From DATILI01 sp035476635 (lineage in GTDB: Bacteria; Pseudomonadota; Gammaproteobacteria; Burkholderiales; Burkholderiaceae_C), in NCBI GenBank assembly GCA_035476635.1, contig DATILI010000024.1:1-5305 (forward strand): DNA of 5,305 nt, read 5' to 3'. Positions 1-5,305 of the stretch are shown one piece after another. Under the pieces are notes generated by a model. The model made no database searches. It was not told the DNA's origin and worked only from the letters and a program-made list of their open reading frames with translations. Every line of letters begins with the position of its first letter. Within the stretch, counting starts at the first letter, position 1. The position numbers were made by a program, and so were the translations under genes.

Positions 1-1
1 G

Positions 2-349
2 CTTGATGTGTGCATTCAGGTCAACATCGATGGCGGCCCCACCAAGTCGGGCGTGTTGCCGCACGAGGCCGCCGCCCTCGCGCGCGCGGTGGCGGCCTTG
101 CCGCGCCTGCGCTTGCGCGGCCTCATGACGATTCCCGAGCCCGCGCCTGATGTCGAAACACAGCAACAGGTGCATGGCCGGGCCAAGGCATTGTTCGATC
201 AGATCGCCGCGGCCGGCCTGCCCGGTCTTGCGCATTTCGATACGCTGTCCATGGGCATGACAGCCGATCTGGAAGCCGCCATCCATGCCGGCGCCACGAT
301 GGTGCGGGTGGGCACGGCCATTTTCGGGACGCGTGCCCAGGCGGCTTGA
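2..349 (+). CDS. yggS: YggS/PLPBP-family PLP-binding protein, C-terminal part (5' end outside window)
   Basis: This is the C-terminal half (about 115 residues of a family usually near 230) of a YggS/YBL036C/PROSC pyridoxal-phosphate-binding protein. Members are cytosolic, have an alanine-racemase-like TIM-barrel fold, and act in PLP homeostasis and amino/keto-acid balance rather than in a clear enzymatic reaction. The frame is open to the left edge and reads LDVCIQVN at its start, so the GTG at 8 is an internal valine and not a start. Recognisable family segments are VNIDGGPTKSG near the start, LRLRGLMTIP in the middle, and the phosphate-binding end LSMGMTADLEAAI followed by MVRVGTAIFG. The PLP-binding lysine lies in the missing N-terminal half. 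The stop is 11 bp from the stop of the convergent DUF3617 gene, and I see no terminator hairpin between them. Family assignment is secure. Confidence 0.93.
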   Translation, partial: LDVCIQVNIDGGPTKSGVLPHEAAALARAVAALPRLRLRGLMTIPEPAPDVETQQQVHGRAKALFDQIAAAGLPGLAHFDTLSMGMTADLEAAIHAGATMVRVGTAIFGTRAQAA

Positions 350-360
350 GCTTCTGCCTG

Positions 361-912
361 CTACTTCTTCGGCGGCTCCATCGGCTTGATGGCACCGCAG
401 TCCGCGCCCAGCCATTTGCCCGATCCTTCGATCGTCATTTTTTCGAGCTTTCCCTGAGCCATTGAGCTCACTGTCATCTTCGAGCGGTACGCCTCCGCGC
501 TGACGAAGGTGAACTCGCCTTCCCCGCTGGAAGGGGGCTTGGTGCAGGTATAGGCCATCTTCATGGTGTTGCCGCTGCGCTGCTGGCTCGTGGTCTTGCA
601 GTCGCCCTGGTTCGCCGCAATGTCATTGCGCTCGACCATCTCCTTGGACATGCACACCTTCACGCTCGCCCCGCCGGGGCCGCCGCCGCCCATCTGCACG
701 CCTTGCTTGGCCATCATCTCTTCCATCTGCTTGCGCTGTGCCGGCGGCATGCTGGCCATTTGCTGCTGCATCTGGGCCATGGCCTGATCCATCTGCGGGT
801 TGCTGCCCATTTTCTGGGTGATTTCCCACAGGCCGGGCTTGAGGGTCTGGGCGCCGGCAGCCGCCGTTGCAAGGGTCAGCGTGGCGGCGGCGAGGTACGA
901 AAGCAGCTTCAT
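361..912 (-). CDS. Exported methionine-rich DUF3617-family protein
   Basis: This 183-aa protein has a typical Sec signal peptide: MKLL, a hydrophobic Ala/Leu/Thr stretch, then a probable cleavage site AGA|Q near residue 21. It should therefore be periplasmic. The mature protein opens with LKPGLWEIT (24-32), the hallmark start of DUF3617 proteins, a proteobacterial family without an established function. Residues 35-92 hold about 12 methionines and many glutamines, followed by a Gly/Pro-rich patch (75-81). Four cysteines (87, 105, 123, 172) could form two disulfides after export. The frame stays open upstream to about 1149, but the ATG at 912 is chosen because it begins the signal peptide and has AAGGAG (918-923) 5 nt upstream. 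It lies 62 bp downstream of putR in the same direction and could be read through from it. No functional link to proline is evident. Confidence 0.88.
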   Translation of the reverse strand: MKLLSYLAAATLTLATAAAGAQTLKPGLWEITQKMGSNPQMDQAMAQMQQQMASMPPAQRKQMEEMMAKQGVQMGGGGPGGASVKVCMSKEMVERNDIAANQGDCKTTSQQRSGNTMKMAYTCTKPPSSGEGEFTFVSAEAYRSKMTVSSMAQGKLEKMTIEGSGKWLGADCGAIKPMEPPKK

Positions 913-917
913 GGCAT

Positions 918-923
918 CTCCTT
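918..923 (-). promoter_or_regulatory. Shine-Dalgarno AAGGAG that sets the DUF3617 start
   Basis: On the minus strand AAGGAG sits 5 nt before the ATG at 912. This decides the start against the longer open frame, which would run into the putR coding region and bury the signal peptide. Confidence 0.8.
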
Positions 924-974
924 GAAAGCCTTTGAACAGCCCGTATTGTGTGGCGCTCCCGCGCGAAATCCATC

Positions 975-1451
975 TCACAGGAGTCGCAGCCGCGTGGAAT
1001 CCTTCACTTCTTCCATGACGGCGTAGGTGCGCGTTTCGCGTACGCCAGGCAGTTGCCACAGCACCGTACCGGCGAAGTGGCGGTAGGCGCCCATGTCGGC
1101 CATGCGGGTCTTGAGCAAGTAGTCGAAGCCACCAGCCACCATGTGGCACTCCATGATCTCGGGGTGCACCTGGACCGCGGCTTTGAACGCCTCGAACACA
1201 TTCGGTGTGGTGCGGTCCAGCAGCACCTCCACAAACACCAGCATTGCAGCGCCCAGCTTCTGGGGGTTGAGCCGCGCCGCATAGCCGAGGATGTAGCCGT
1301 CGCGGGTGAGCCGCTGCACGCGCGCCAGCACGGCCGTGGGCGAGAGCGAAACGGCCTCGGCAAGCTTCAGGTTGGAGATGCGTCCATCCTGCTGCAGAAC
1401 ATCCAGGATCTTCAGGTCGATACGGTCAATGTCGGCGGTCGATTCGCTCAT
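975..1451 (-). CDS. putR: Lrp/AsnC-family transcriptional regulator, probable proline-responsive activator of putA
   Basis: This is a 158-aa Lrp/AsnC regulator of normal family length. An N-terminal winged helix-turn-helix (about residues 8-62) has the usual IDLKILDVLQQDGR entry (11-24), the recognition region LSPTAVLARVQRL (36-48) and the wing start GYILGY (52-57). A C-terminal RAM ligand-binding and oligomerisation domain (about 68-148) contains the typical segment VAGGFDYLLKTR (105-116) and ends LPGVRETRTYAVMEEV. The ATG at 1451 is preferred over the in-frame TTG at 1469, because the likely promoter would place the transcript start only a few bases before that TTG. Neither start has a strong Shine-Dalgarno. 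The gene is divergent from putA, the arrangement of Lrp-type PutR in alphaproteobacteria, where it activates putA in response to proline. Family is certain; the putR role rests on gene context. A broader Lrp/BkdR-like role is the alternative. Confidence 0.9.
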   Translation of the reverse strand: MSESTADIDRIDLKILDVLQQDGRISNLKLAEAVSLSPTAVLARVQRLTRDGYILGYAARLNPQKLGAAMLVFVEVLLDRTTPNVFEAFKAAVQVHPEIMECHMVAGGFDYLLKTRMADMGAYRHFAGTVLWQLPGVRETRTYAVMEEVKDSTRLRLL

Positions 1452-1479
1452 GGATAGTGATTTACTCAAAATATGTGGC

Positions 1480-1509
1480 TGAATTTAGCGTGAAATTCAT
1501 CCAATTTCA
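1480..1509. promoter_or_regulatory. Nested palindromes, candidate PutR operator
   Basis: Three related half-sites form two overlapping perfect inverted repeats. The first is TGAATTT (1480-1486) with AAATTCA (1493-1499), separated by 6 bp. The second is TGAAATT (1491-1497) with AATTTCA (1503-1509), separated by 5 bp; the middle half-site is shared. AT-rich palindromic half-sites repeated at close to one helical turn are typical of Lrp/AsnC operators, where dimers of an octamer bind side by side. The block covers the putR promoter and lies 45-75 bp upstream of the putA start codon, suiting both autorepression and activation of putA. The repeats are certain; the binding protein is inferred. Confidence 0.6.
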
Positions 1510-1510
1510 A
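1482..1510 (-). promoter_or_regulatory. Predicted sigma70-type promoter of putR
   Basis: On the minus strand, TTGAAA (1505-1510, 5 of 6 bases of the -35 consensus) is followed after exactly 17 bp by TAAATT (1482-1487, 4 of 6 of the -10 consensus). Transcription would start near 1475 and give a leader of about 24 nt before the ATG at 1451. The two promoter boxes coincide with arms of the palindromes at 1480-1509, so a bound regulator should block it. This is seen in sequence only. Confidence 0.6.
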
Positions 1511-1553
1511 TCCAACATGGCGGTATTCACTATCAACTTCCGCGAAGCCCGCC

Positions 1554-4500
1554 ATGCCCCGCATCCAGCACCTGCCCAACCCCTACCGGCCCGAAGCCGA
1601 CATCGTTTCCCACCGCTTGCAGTCGCTTGAAGGCGCGCTGGACTGGGCCGCCGCGGCGCACGCCGCGCAGCCATGGGTGCACCAGGTGCGTCGCCACCCG
1701 CCGCCGTTCTGGGCGATGGAAAGCCTGCTCAAGGAGTATCCGATTTCCAGTGCCGAAGGCCTGGCGCTGATGCGCCTGGCCGAGGCGTTGCTGCGTGTAC
1801 CTGATGCCGAAACCGCGATCGCGCTCACGGCCGACCAACTGGGCCGGGCAAACTTCGATGGCGCCGGCGACTCCGCATTGGCGCGACTGTCTTCTGCCGC
1901 CATCTCCTTGTCCAAGCACCTGCTGCCGGGTGAAGCCGCGTCGCACCCGGGCATCATGGCGCGCCTGGGTTCGCGCACCGTTGTGGCTGCCACTTTGCGC
2001 GCGGTGCAGTTGCTGGGCCGCCAGTTCGTGCTGGGCCAGACCATCCGTGAAGCCATGGGCGAGGCCGATGCCTCACGCCGCAAGCACGGGAGTTTGTGTT
2101 TTTCGTATGACATGCTGGGCGAGGGCGCCAGGACCGCGGAAGACGCACTGCGCTATCTCGCAAGCTACCAGCACGCCATCCAATCCATCGCTGAAAGCGC
2201 CCAGGCAACGCGGCCGACCGAGCAGAACGATGGCATCTCCATCAAGCTCAGCGCCTTGCATCCACGCTATGAGGACGCGCAGCATGCACGCGTCATGGCC
2301 GAACTCGTGCCGCGCGTCTGGGGCCTGTGCGAGCAGGCGGCGCGCGCCAATATCAACCTGACGATCGACGCCGAAGAGGTGGACCGGCTGGAGCTTTCGC
2401 TCGACGTGTTCGATGCGTTGGCGGCGCAAGTGGGGCAGCACTATCCGCAATGGAAGGGCTTCGGCCTGGCCATGCAGGCCTACCAGACCCGCGCGCTGGA
2501 ACTCATCGCCCACATCACCACCACCGCCCGCAAACACAAGCTGCGCCTGATGTGCCGGCTGGTGAAGGGCGCCTACTGGGACGCGGAGATCAAGCGCACG
2601 CAGGAGCTGGGCCTGCCGCACTACCCGGTGTTCACCCACAAGCACCATACCGACGTGTCCTATCTGGCCTGCGCGCGCGCGCTGCTGGACGCCCCCGATG
2701 CGATCTATCCGCAATTCGCCACGCACAACGCCGGGACGATTGCGGCAATTCTGCAGATGGCTGCGCGCAGTATTGGCCCCCAAGGTGCTTCGCCCCGACC
2801 CCCCGAGGGGGCGCACTCCGGCTTGGGGCGGCCCGGCGCCGGAGATGGTTCTTCCTTCGAATTGCAGCGCCTGCACGGCATGGGCGAAGGTATCTACCGC
2901 GAGGTGCTGAAGAACCCCTTGATCCGCTGCCGCGTCTACGCGCCCGTGGGCCAGCACCGCGACCTGCTGGCCTATCTCGTGCGCCGGCTTCTGGAGAACG
3001 GTGCCAACTCCTCGTTCGTGCACCAGCTTGCAGACGAATCGGTAGGCATGGACGAGCTGCTGATTTCGCCCTTGCGGCTTGAGCCCGAACCCTCCTTGCC
3101 ATTGCCGCCGATGCTCTACGGCGAAGCGAGAAAGAACAGCCAGGGGGTGGACTTGACGGTGGCCACGATGCGCGCGGCGTTGCTGGATGCGTTGCCAGCA
3201 ACCAGCATGCCGAAAATGGCCGAGTTTGACGTGAAGTCCGCGGCGGAGGTGTTTGCGAGCAGCGCTGGAAGCTATACGGCATGGAGCAGGACCCCAGTAG
3301 CGGAACGCGCGGCCAGGCTGCGCCGCGCGGCTGATGCGCTGGAGCGGCAGAGCCCGAAGTTCTGTGCGCTGCTGGTCAAGGAGGCGTTCAAGACCTGGGG
3401 CGACGCCGTGTCCGAGGTGCGCGAGGCGGTGGACTTTCTGCGCTACTACGCGAATGAAGCGCAGCGGGTGATGGCGCCCGTCGTCCTGCCCGGACCGACT
3501 GGCGAGAGCAACGAGCTGCGCCTGACGGCGCGCGGCGTTTGGGTCTGCATCAGCCCCTGGAACTTTCCGCTGGCCATCTTCACCGGCCAGGTCGCCGCCG
3601 CACTGGCCACCGGCAACACGGTGCTGGCCAAGCCGGCCGAGCAGACACCCGGCGTCGCGCTTGAAGCGGTGCGGCTGCTGCACGCAGCCGGCGTGCCCGA
3701 AGCCGCACTGCAGTTGCTGCACGGTCCCGGTGAGACGGTGGGCGCGGCCCTGGTGGCGCAGCCTGGCATCGCCGGCGTGGTCTTCACCGGATCAACCCAG
3801 GTGGCGAAGATCATCCAGCGCGCGCTCGCAGCCAAAGACGGCGCTATCGTGCCGCTGATTGCCGAGACGGGTGGCATCAATGCCATGCTGGTGGATTCCA
3901 CTGCGCTGCCCGAGCAGGTGGCCGATGCCGTGGTGCAAAGCGCTTTCCGCTCGGCCGGCCAGCGCTGCTCTGCTCTGCGGCTGTTGTGCGTGCACGAGGC
4001 CATTGCGGATGGCGTCATCGAGATGATCCGGGGCGCGGCGCATGAACTCGTGGTGGGCGACCCGGCCGACCTGGCGACCGATGTCGGCCCGGTGATCGAC
4101 AGCGAAGCCCGCGACAGCATCGCGCGCCATCTGCGCCGCCTGGATGCCGAGGCCAAGCCCCTGATCGTGCCGGCGCGGCCCACCGTGCAAACCGGCAACT
4201 GGATCGCGCCGCAGGCCTTCGAACTCGATGCCATCACCGGCGTCGGGCAAGAAATCTTCGGCCCAGTGCTGCACGTCGTGCGCTGGGGCTCCGGGCCTCT
4301 AAGCGACCCGCAGGCCGTGATCGACCAGATCAACGCCCTTGGCTACGGCCTCACCCTGGGCATTCAGACCCGTATCGACAGCCGCGCGCAGGCGCTCGCC
4401 GCGCATGCGCACGTGGGGAACATCTACGTCAACCGCAACATGATCGGCGCCGTGGTGGGCGTGCAGCCCTTCGGCGGCGAGGGCCTGTCGGGCACCGGCC

Positions 4501-4616
4501 CCAAGGCCGGCGGGCCGCATTACCTTCTGCGCTTCTGCGCCGAGCAGACGCTGACCATCAACACAACGGCGGCGGGCGGCAATGTGCAGCTGCTGGCGCG
4601 AGCGGAATTGGAGTAG
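1554..4616 (+). CDS. putA: Bifunctional proline dehydrogenase / L-glutamate-gamma-semialdehyde dehydrogenase, short PutA
   Basis: This 1020-aa enzyme converts proline to glutamate: an FAD-dependent proline dehydrogenase makes pyrroline-5-carboxylate, which a second NAD-dependent site oxidises. An N-terminal helical arm (about 1-180) precedes the proline dehydrogenase barrel with YDMLGEGAR (185-193), ISIKLSALHPRYE (228-240), LTIDAEEVD (269-277), RLVKGAYWDAEIKR (335-348), YPQFATHN (385-392), LQRLHGMGE (437-445) and RRLLENGANSSF (477-488). The aldehyde dehydrogenase half has SPWNFPLAIF (667-676), FTGSTQVAK (from 744), general base Glu771 in AETGG, catalytic Cys805 in GQRCS, EIFGP (900-904) and QPFGGEGLSGTGPKAGGP (971-988). 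There is no ribbon-helix-helix domain and no long C-terminal extension, so it is the roughly 1000-residue PutA class and cannot repress its own gene. Residues about 405-434 are an unusual low-complexity insertion. No in-frame ATG, GTG or TTG lies between the upstream stop (1491) and 1554, and only a weak GAAG precedes the start. Confidence 0.97.
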   Translation: MPRIQHLPNPYRPEADIVSHRLQSLEGALDWAAAAHAAQPWVHQVRRHPPPFWAMESLLKEYPISSAEGLALMRLAEALLRVPDAETAIALTADQLGRANFDGAGDSALARLSSAAISLSKHLLPGEAASHPGIMARLGSRTVVAATLRAVQLLGRQFVLGQTIREAMGEADASRRKHGSLCFSYDMLGEGARTAEDALRYLASYQHAIQSIAESAQATRPTEQNDGISIKLSALHPRYEDAQHARVMAELVPRVWGLCEQAARANINLTIDAEEVDRLELSLDVFDALAAQVGQHYPQWKGFGLAMQAYQTRALELIAHITTTARKHKLRLMCRLVKGAYWDAEIKRTQELGLPHYPVFTHKHHTDVSYLACARALLDAPDAIYPQFATHNAGTIAAILQMAARSIGPQGASPRPPEGAHSGLGRPGAGDGSSFELQRLHGMGEGIYREVLKNPLIRCRVYAPVGQHRDLLAYLVRRLLENGANSSFVHQLADESVGMDELLISPLRLEPEPSLPLPPMLYGEARKNSQGVDLTVATMRAALLDALPATSMPKMAEFDVKSAAEVFASSAGSYTAWSRTPVAERAARLRRAADALERQSPKFCALLVKEAFKTWGDAVSEVREAVDFLRYYANEAQRVMAPVVLPGPTGESNELRLTARGVWVCISPWNFPLAIFTGQVAAALATGNTVLAKPAEQTPGVALEAVRLLHAAGVPEAALQLLHGPGETVGAALVAQPGIAGVVFTGSTQVAKIIQRALAAKDGAIVPLIAETGGINAMLVDSTALPEQVADAVVQSAFRSAGQRCSALRLLCVHEAIADGVIEMIRGAAHELVVGDPADLATDVGPVIDSEARDSIARHLRRLDAEAKPLIVPARPTVQTGNWIAPQAFELDAITGVGQEIFGPVLHVVRWGSGPLSDPQAVIDQINALGYGLTLGIQTRIDSRAQALAAHAHVGNIYVNRNMIGAVVGVQPFGGEGLSGTGPKAGGPHYLLRFCAEQTLTINTTAAGGNVQLLARAELE
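2775..2842. repeat. G/C-rich palindromic element inside putA, in frame
   Basis: About 68 bp of very G/C-rich DNA with nested inverted repeats lies in the putA reading frame. CCCCAAG (2778-2784) pairs with CTTGGGG (2822-2828); alternatively CGCCCC (2791-2796) pairs with GGGGCG (2825-2830). A central hairpin has five C (2799-2803) facing five G (2807-2811) around a 3-nt loop. It encodes Gly, Pro, Ser, Ala and Arg-rich residues (about 407-430) between the ATHNA and FELQRLHGMGE motifs, where E. coli PutA, as I recall it, has a much shorter link. It resembles G/C-rich interspersed palindromic repeats that I remember from Comamonadaceae intergenic regions; this is recollection and not a search result. 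Confidence 0.55.
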
Positions 4617-4638
4617 CATCAAATTCAGTGGGACCGGC

Positions 4639-4652
4639 TTGAGCCCGCTCAA
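4639..4652 (+). promoter_or_regulatory. Small hairpin abutting the PilZ gene ribosome binding site
   Basis: TTGAGC (4639-4644) and GCTCAA (4647-4652) form a perfect inverted repeat with at most a 4-nt loop once the innermost pair opens. It lies in the 48-bp gap between putA and the PilZ gene and touches the Shine-Dalgarno AAGGAG (4652-4657). TTTT follows only after the Shine-Dalgarno, so it is a poor intrinsic terminator. It could weakly affect translation or stabilise the putA 3' end. Confidence 0.3.
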
Positions 4653-4664
4653 AGGAGTTTTGCC

Positions 4665-5027
4665 ATGAGCAGTGAACGTCGCCACTTCGCGCGTGTTGGT
4701 TTCGATGCACCGGCCCAATTGGCGACGGCGCATGAGCGATTCGATGTCAAGGTGATCGACCTGTCGTTCAAAGGCGCCCTGGTTCGCGTGCCGGCGGGCG
4801 CCGCGCTTGTCGCCGGCACGCTGTGCGGCTTGAGCGTGGCGCTGGCCGAGACCGGTGTCAGCATCACCATGTCCACCGAAGTGGCGCACGTGGAAGGAAC
4901 CAAGCTCGGTCTATTGTGTCGCGGCATCGACATCGACAGCGTGACCCATCTGCGCCGCCTGATCGAATTCCATCTGGGCGACCCGGCCATGCTTGAGCGC
5001 GAACTCAAGGCGCTGGTGTCAGGCTGA
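4665..5027 (+). CDS. PilZ-domain c-di-GMP-binding protein, PA4608/MapZ-like
   Basis: This is a 120-aa single-domain PilZ protein. The c-di-GMP-binding signature is complete: RxxxR as R6-HFA-R10 and DxSxxG as D32-L-S34-FK-G37, joined by the expected beta strands. The C-terminal half, GIDIDSVTHLRRLIEFHLGD followed by LERELKAL, closely resembles the end of Pseudomonas aeruginosa PA4608 (MapZ) as I recall it. MapZ binds a chemotaxis methyltransferase when loaded with c-di-GMP. The protein should be a cytosolic, soluble receptor; partner and output here are unknown. A good AAGGAG lies 7 nt before the ATG. The gene starts 48 bp after putA on the same strand, with no clear terminator or promoter between, so some co-transcription is possible. 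Its stop is 7 bp from that of the convergent membrane-protein gene. PilZ assignment is very secure; orthology to MapZ is likely but rests on memory of the sequence. Confidence 0.93.
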   Translation: MSSERRHFARVGFDAPAQLATAHERFDVKVIDLSFKGALVRVPAGAALVAGTLCGLSVALAETGVSITMSTEVAHVEGTKLGLLCRGIDIDSVTHLRRLIEFHLGDPAMLERELKALVSG

Positions 5028-5039
5028 GGCCGGTTCAGC
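5023..5039. repeat. Short inverted repeat spanning two convergent stop codons
   Basis: GCTGA (5023-5027) and TCAGC (5035-5039) are exact reverse complements around a 7-bp spacer, and each arm includes the TGA stop of one of the two convergent genes. A 5-bp stem with no T-run is too weak to call a terminator with confidence, but it is the only hairpin in the 7-bp gap. Confidence 0.3.
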
Positions 5040-5187
5040 GCCGGTGCCAGAAATTGCGCCGCTTGGCGCGCGGCTCGTCTTTGGGCCTGCCGCGCAGGTG
5101 CCGAAAAAGAAGTGGAAGGCAGAGCAAGGCCAGCACAAGAACGGCGTAGAACGCCGGCGTGTCAAACCAATCCTGCAAGCTGATCAT
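5035..5187 (-). CDS. Small single-pass membrane protein, function unknown
   Basis: This is a 50-aa protein starting MISLQDWFDTPAFYAVLVLA. A hydrophobic segment at about residues 12-28 is long enough for one transmembrane helix. It is followed by a strongly basic tail (Arg/Lys-rich from 29 to 50, ending NFWHRR), which predicts N-out/C-in topology by the positive-inside rule. I do not recognise the family. The ATG at 5187 is chosen because it overlaps the stop of the upstream gene as ATGA, the usual sign of translational coupling. A longer start at 5268 has GGAG upstream but would add 27 Arg-rich residues in a frame that competes with the better-looking upstream coding frame. The gene converges on the PilZ gene with a 7-bp gap. 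Confidence 0.6.
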   Translation of the reverse strand: MISLQDWFDTPAFYAVLVLALLCLPLLFRHLRGRPKDEPRAKRRNFWHRR

Positions 5188-5305
5188 GTCGGCGGATGCA
5201 AGCGGAAGCCGCACGCACGCCGGCCGACCTGCAATCCCCTGGCGTTGATGATCCCTTCGGCGCGCCATGGCGCCAGCTCCGCACGCTGCGCTGCGTCAAG
5301 CCAGC
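5184..5305 (-). CDS. Unidentified protein, C-terminal 39 residues (5' end outside window)
   Basis: On the minus strand a frame is open from the window edge to a TGA at 5184-5186 and encodes 39 residues, WLDAAQRAELAPWRAEG in the first part and a tail ending GFRLHPPT. It begins outside the window, so only the end is visible. Support comes from balanced amino-acid composition, mostly G/C third positions, and a stop that overlaps the ATG of the next gene by 4 bp (ATGA), as in a tight operon. The competing minus-strand frame is Arg/Ala/Ser-rich and looks like an out-of-frame reading. I do not recognise the family from this fragment. Confidence 0.5.
   Translation of the reverse strand, partial: WLDAAQRAELAPWRAEGIINARGLQVGRRACGFRLHPPT

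Larger units (their letters stand above)
1453..1534. repeat. Pair of 8-bp inverted repeats flanking the putR-putA control region
   Basis: GATAGTGA at 1453-1460 is matched by its exact reverse complement TCACTATC at 1527-1534. The copies are 74 bp apart centre to centre, close to seven turns of B-DNA, and bracket the nested palindromes. The left copy sits just before the putR start codon and the right copy 19 bp before the putA start codon. They could be outer regulator sites for wrapping or looping by an Lrp-type oligomer. An 8-bp match can also arise by chance. Confidence 0.4.

Noticed and set aside
350..360. Intrinsic terminator between the convergent yggS and DUF3617 genes.
   Set aside because: The 11-bp gap and the adjacent bases show no convincing stem followed by a T-run on either strand.
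913..1149. N-terminal extension of the DUF3617 protein upstream of the ATG at 912.
   Set aside because: It would overlap putR, has no family similarity, and would place a clear signal peptide and a strong Shine-Dalgarno inside the protein.
948..1457. Plus-strand open frame of 169 codons across the putR region.
   Set aside because: It is the mirror of a well-supported Lrp/AsnC gene and shows no protein family features of its own.
1452..1469. TTG start at 1469 for putR.
   Set aside because: It would begin about 6 nt from the predicted transcription start and has no Shine-Dalgarno; the ATG at 1451 fits usual Lrp-family N-termini better.
2073..3722. Very long open frame of 549 codons antisense to putA, and others such as 3446-4333 on the minus strand.
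   Set aside because: They lie wholly opposite a gene with many conserved motifs, are rich in Arg, Ala, His and Gln with no recognisable domain, and are expected from the high G/C third-position bias of putA.
5188..5268. Start at 5268 for the small membrane protein, supported by an upstream GGAG.
   Set aside because: The added 27 residues are Arg-rich and compete with a better coding frame whose stop overlaps the ATG at 5187. The possibility is kept open only at low weight.

Overview
The window is GC-rich with strong G/C bias at third codon positions. It carries a proline-catabolism locus of a type seen in Betaproteobacteria. Gene content points to Burkholderiales, probably Comamonadaceae: a short PutA without a DNA-binding domain, a divergent Lrp/AsnC regulator and a PA4608-like PilZ protein. 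The lineage is inferred from protein character and was not searched.

Layout. The left edge holds the C-terminal half of a YggS/PLPBP-family pyridoxal-phosphate protein (+, ends 349). It converges on an exported DUF3617-family protein (-, 361-912). Upstream of that, in the same orientation, lies an Lrp/AsnC regulator (-, 975-1451), here called PutR. A compact intergenic region of about 100 bp follows, containing nested AT-rich palindromes and a good sigma70-like promoter for putR. The bifunctional proline dehydrogenase / pyrroline-5-carboxylate dehydrogenase putA (+, 1554-4616, 1020 aa) diverges from it. A PilZ-domain protein of the PA4608/MapZ type (+, 4665-5027) begins 48 bp after putA. At the right edge, on the minus strand, a 50-aa single-pass membrane protein (5035-5187) overlaps by ATGA the stop codon of an unidentified gene that runs out of the window.

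How the genes fit together. PutA oxidises proline to glutamate in two steps. Because it lacks the ribbon-helix-helix domain that lets long PutAs repress their own gene, control most likely falls to the divergent Lrp-family protein, as known for PutR in alphaproteobacteria. The palindromes lie on top of the predicted putR promoter and upstream of a poorly defined putA promoter. That fits autorepression of putR and proline-dependent activation of putA, but this is inference.

Most notable oddity. Within the proline dehydrogenase part of putA, about 70 bp of very G/C-rich, palindromic DNA (about 2775-2842) adds some 20-25 low-complexity residues between two otherwise well conserved motifs without breaking the frame. 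It looks like an interspersed palindromic repeat captured inside a coding sequence. I see no CRISPR array, tRNA or rRNA gene, transposase, phage gene or defence system, and I do not claim a wholly new system here.
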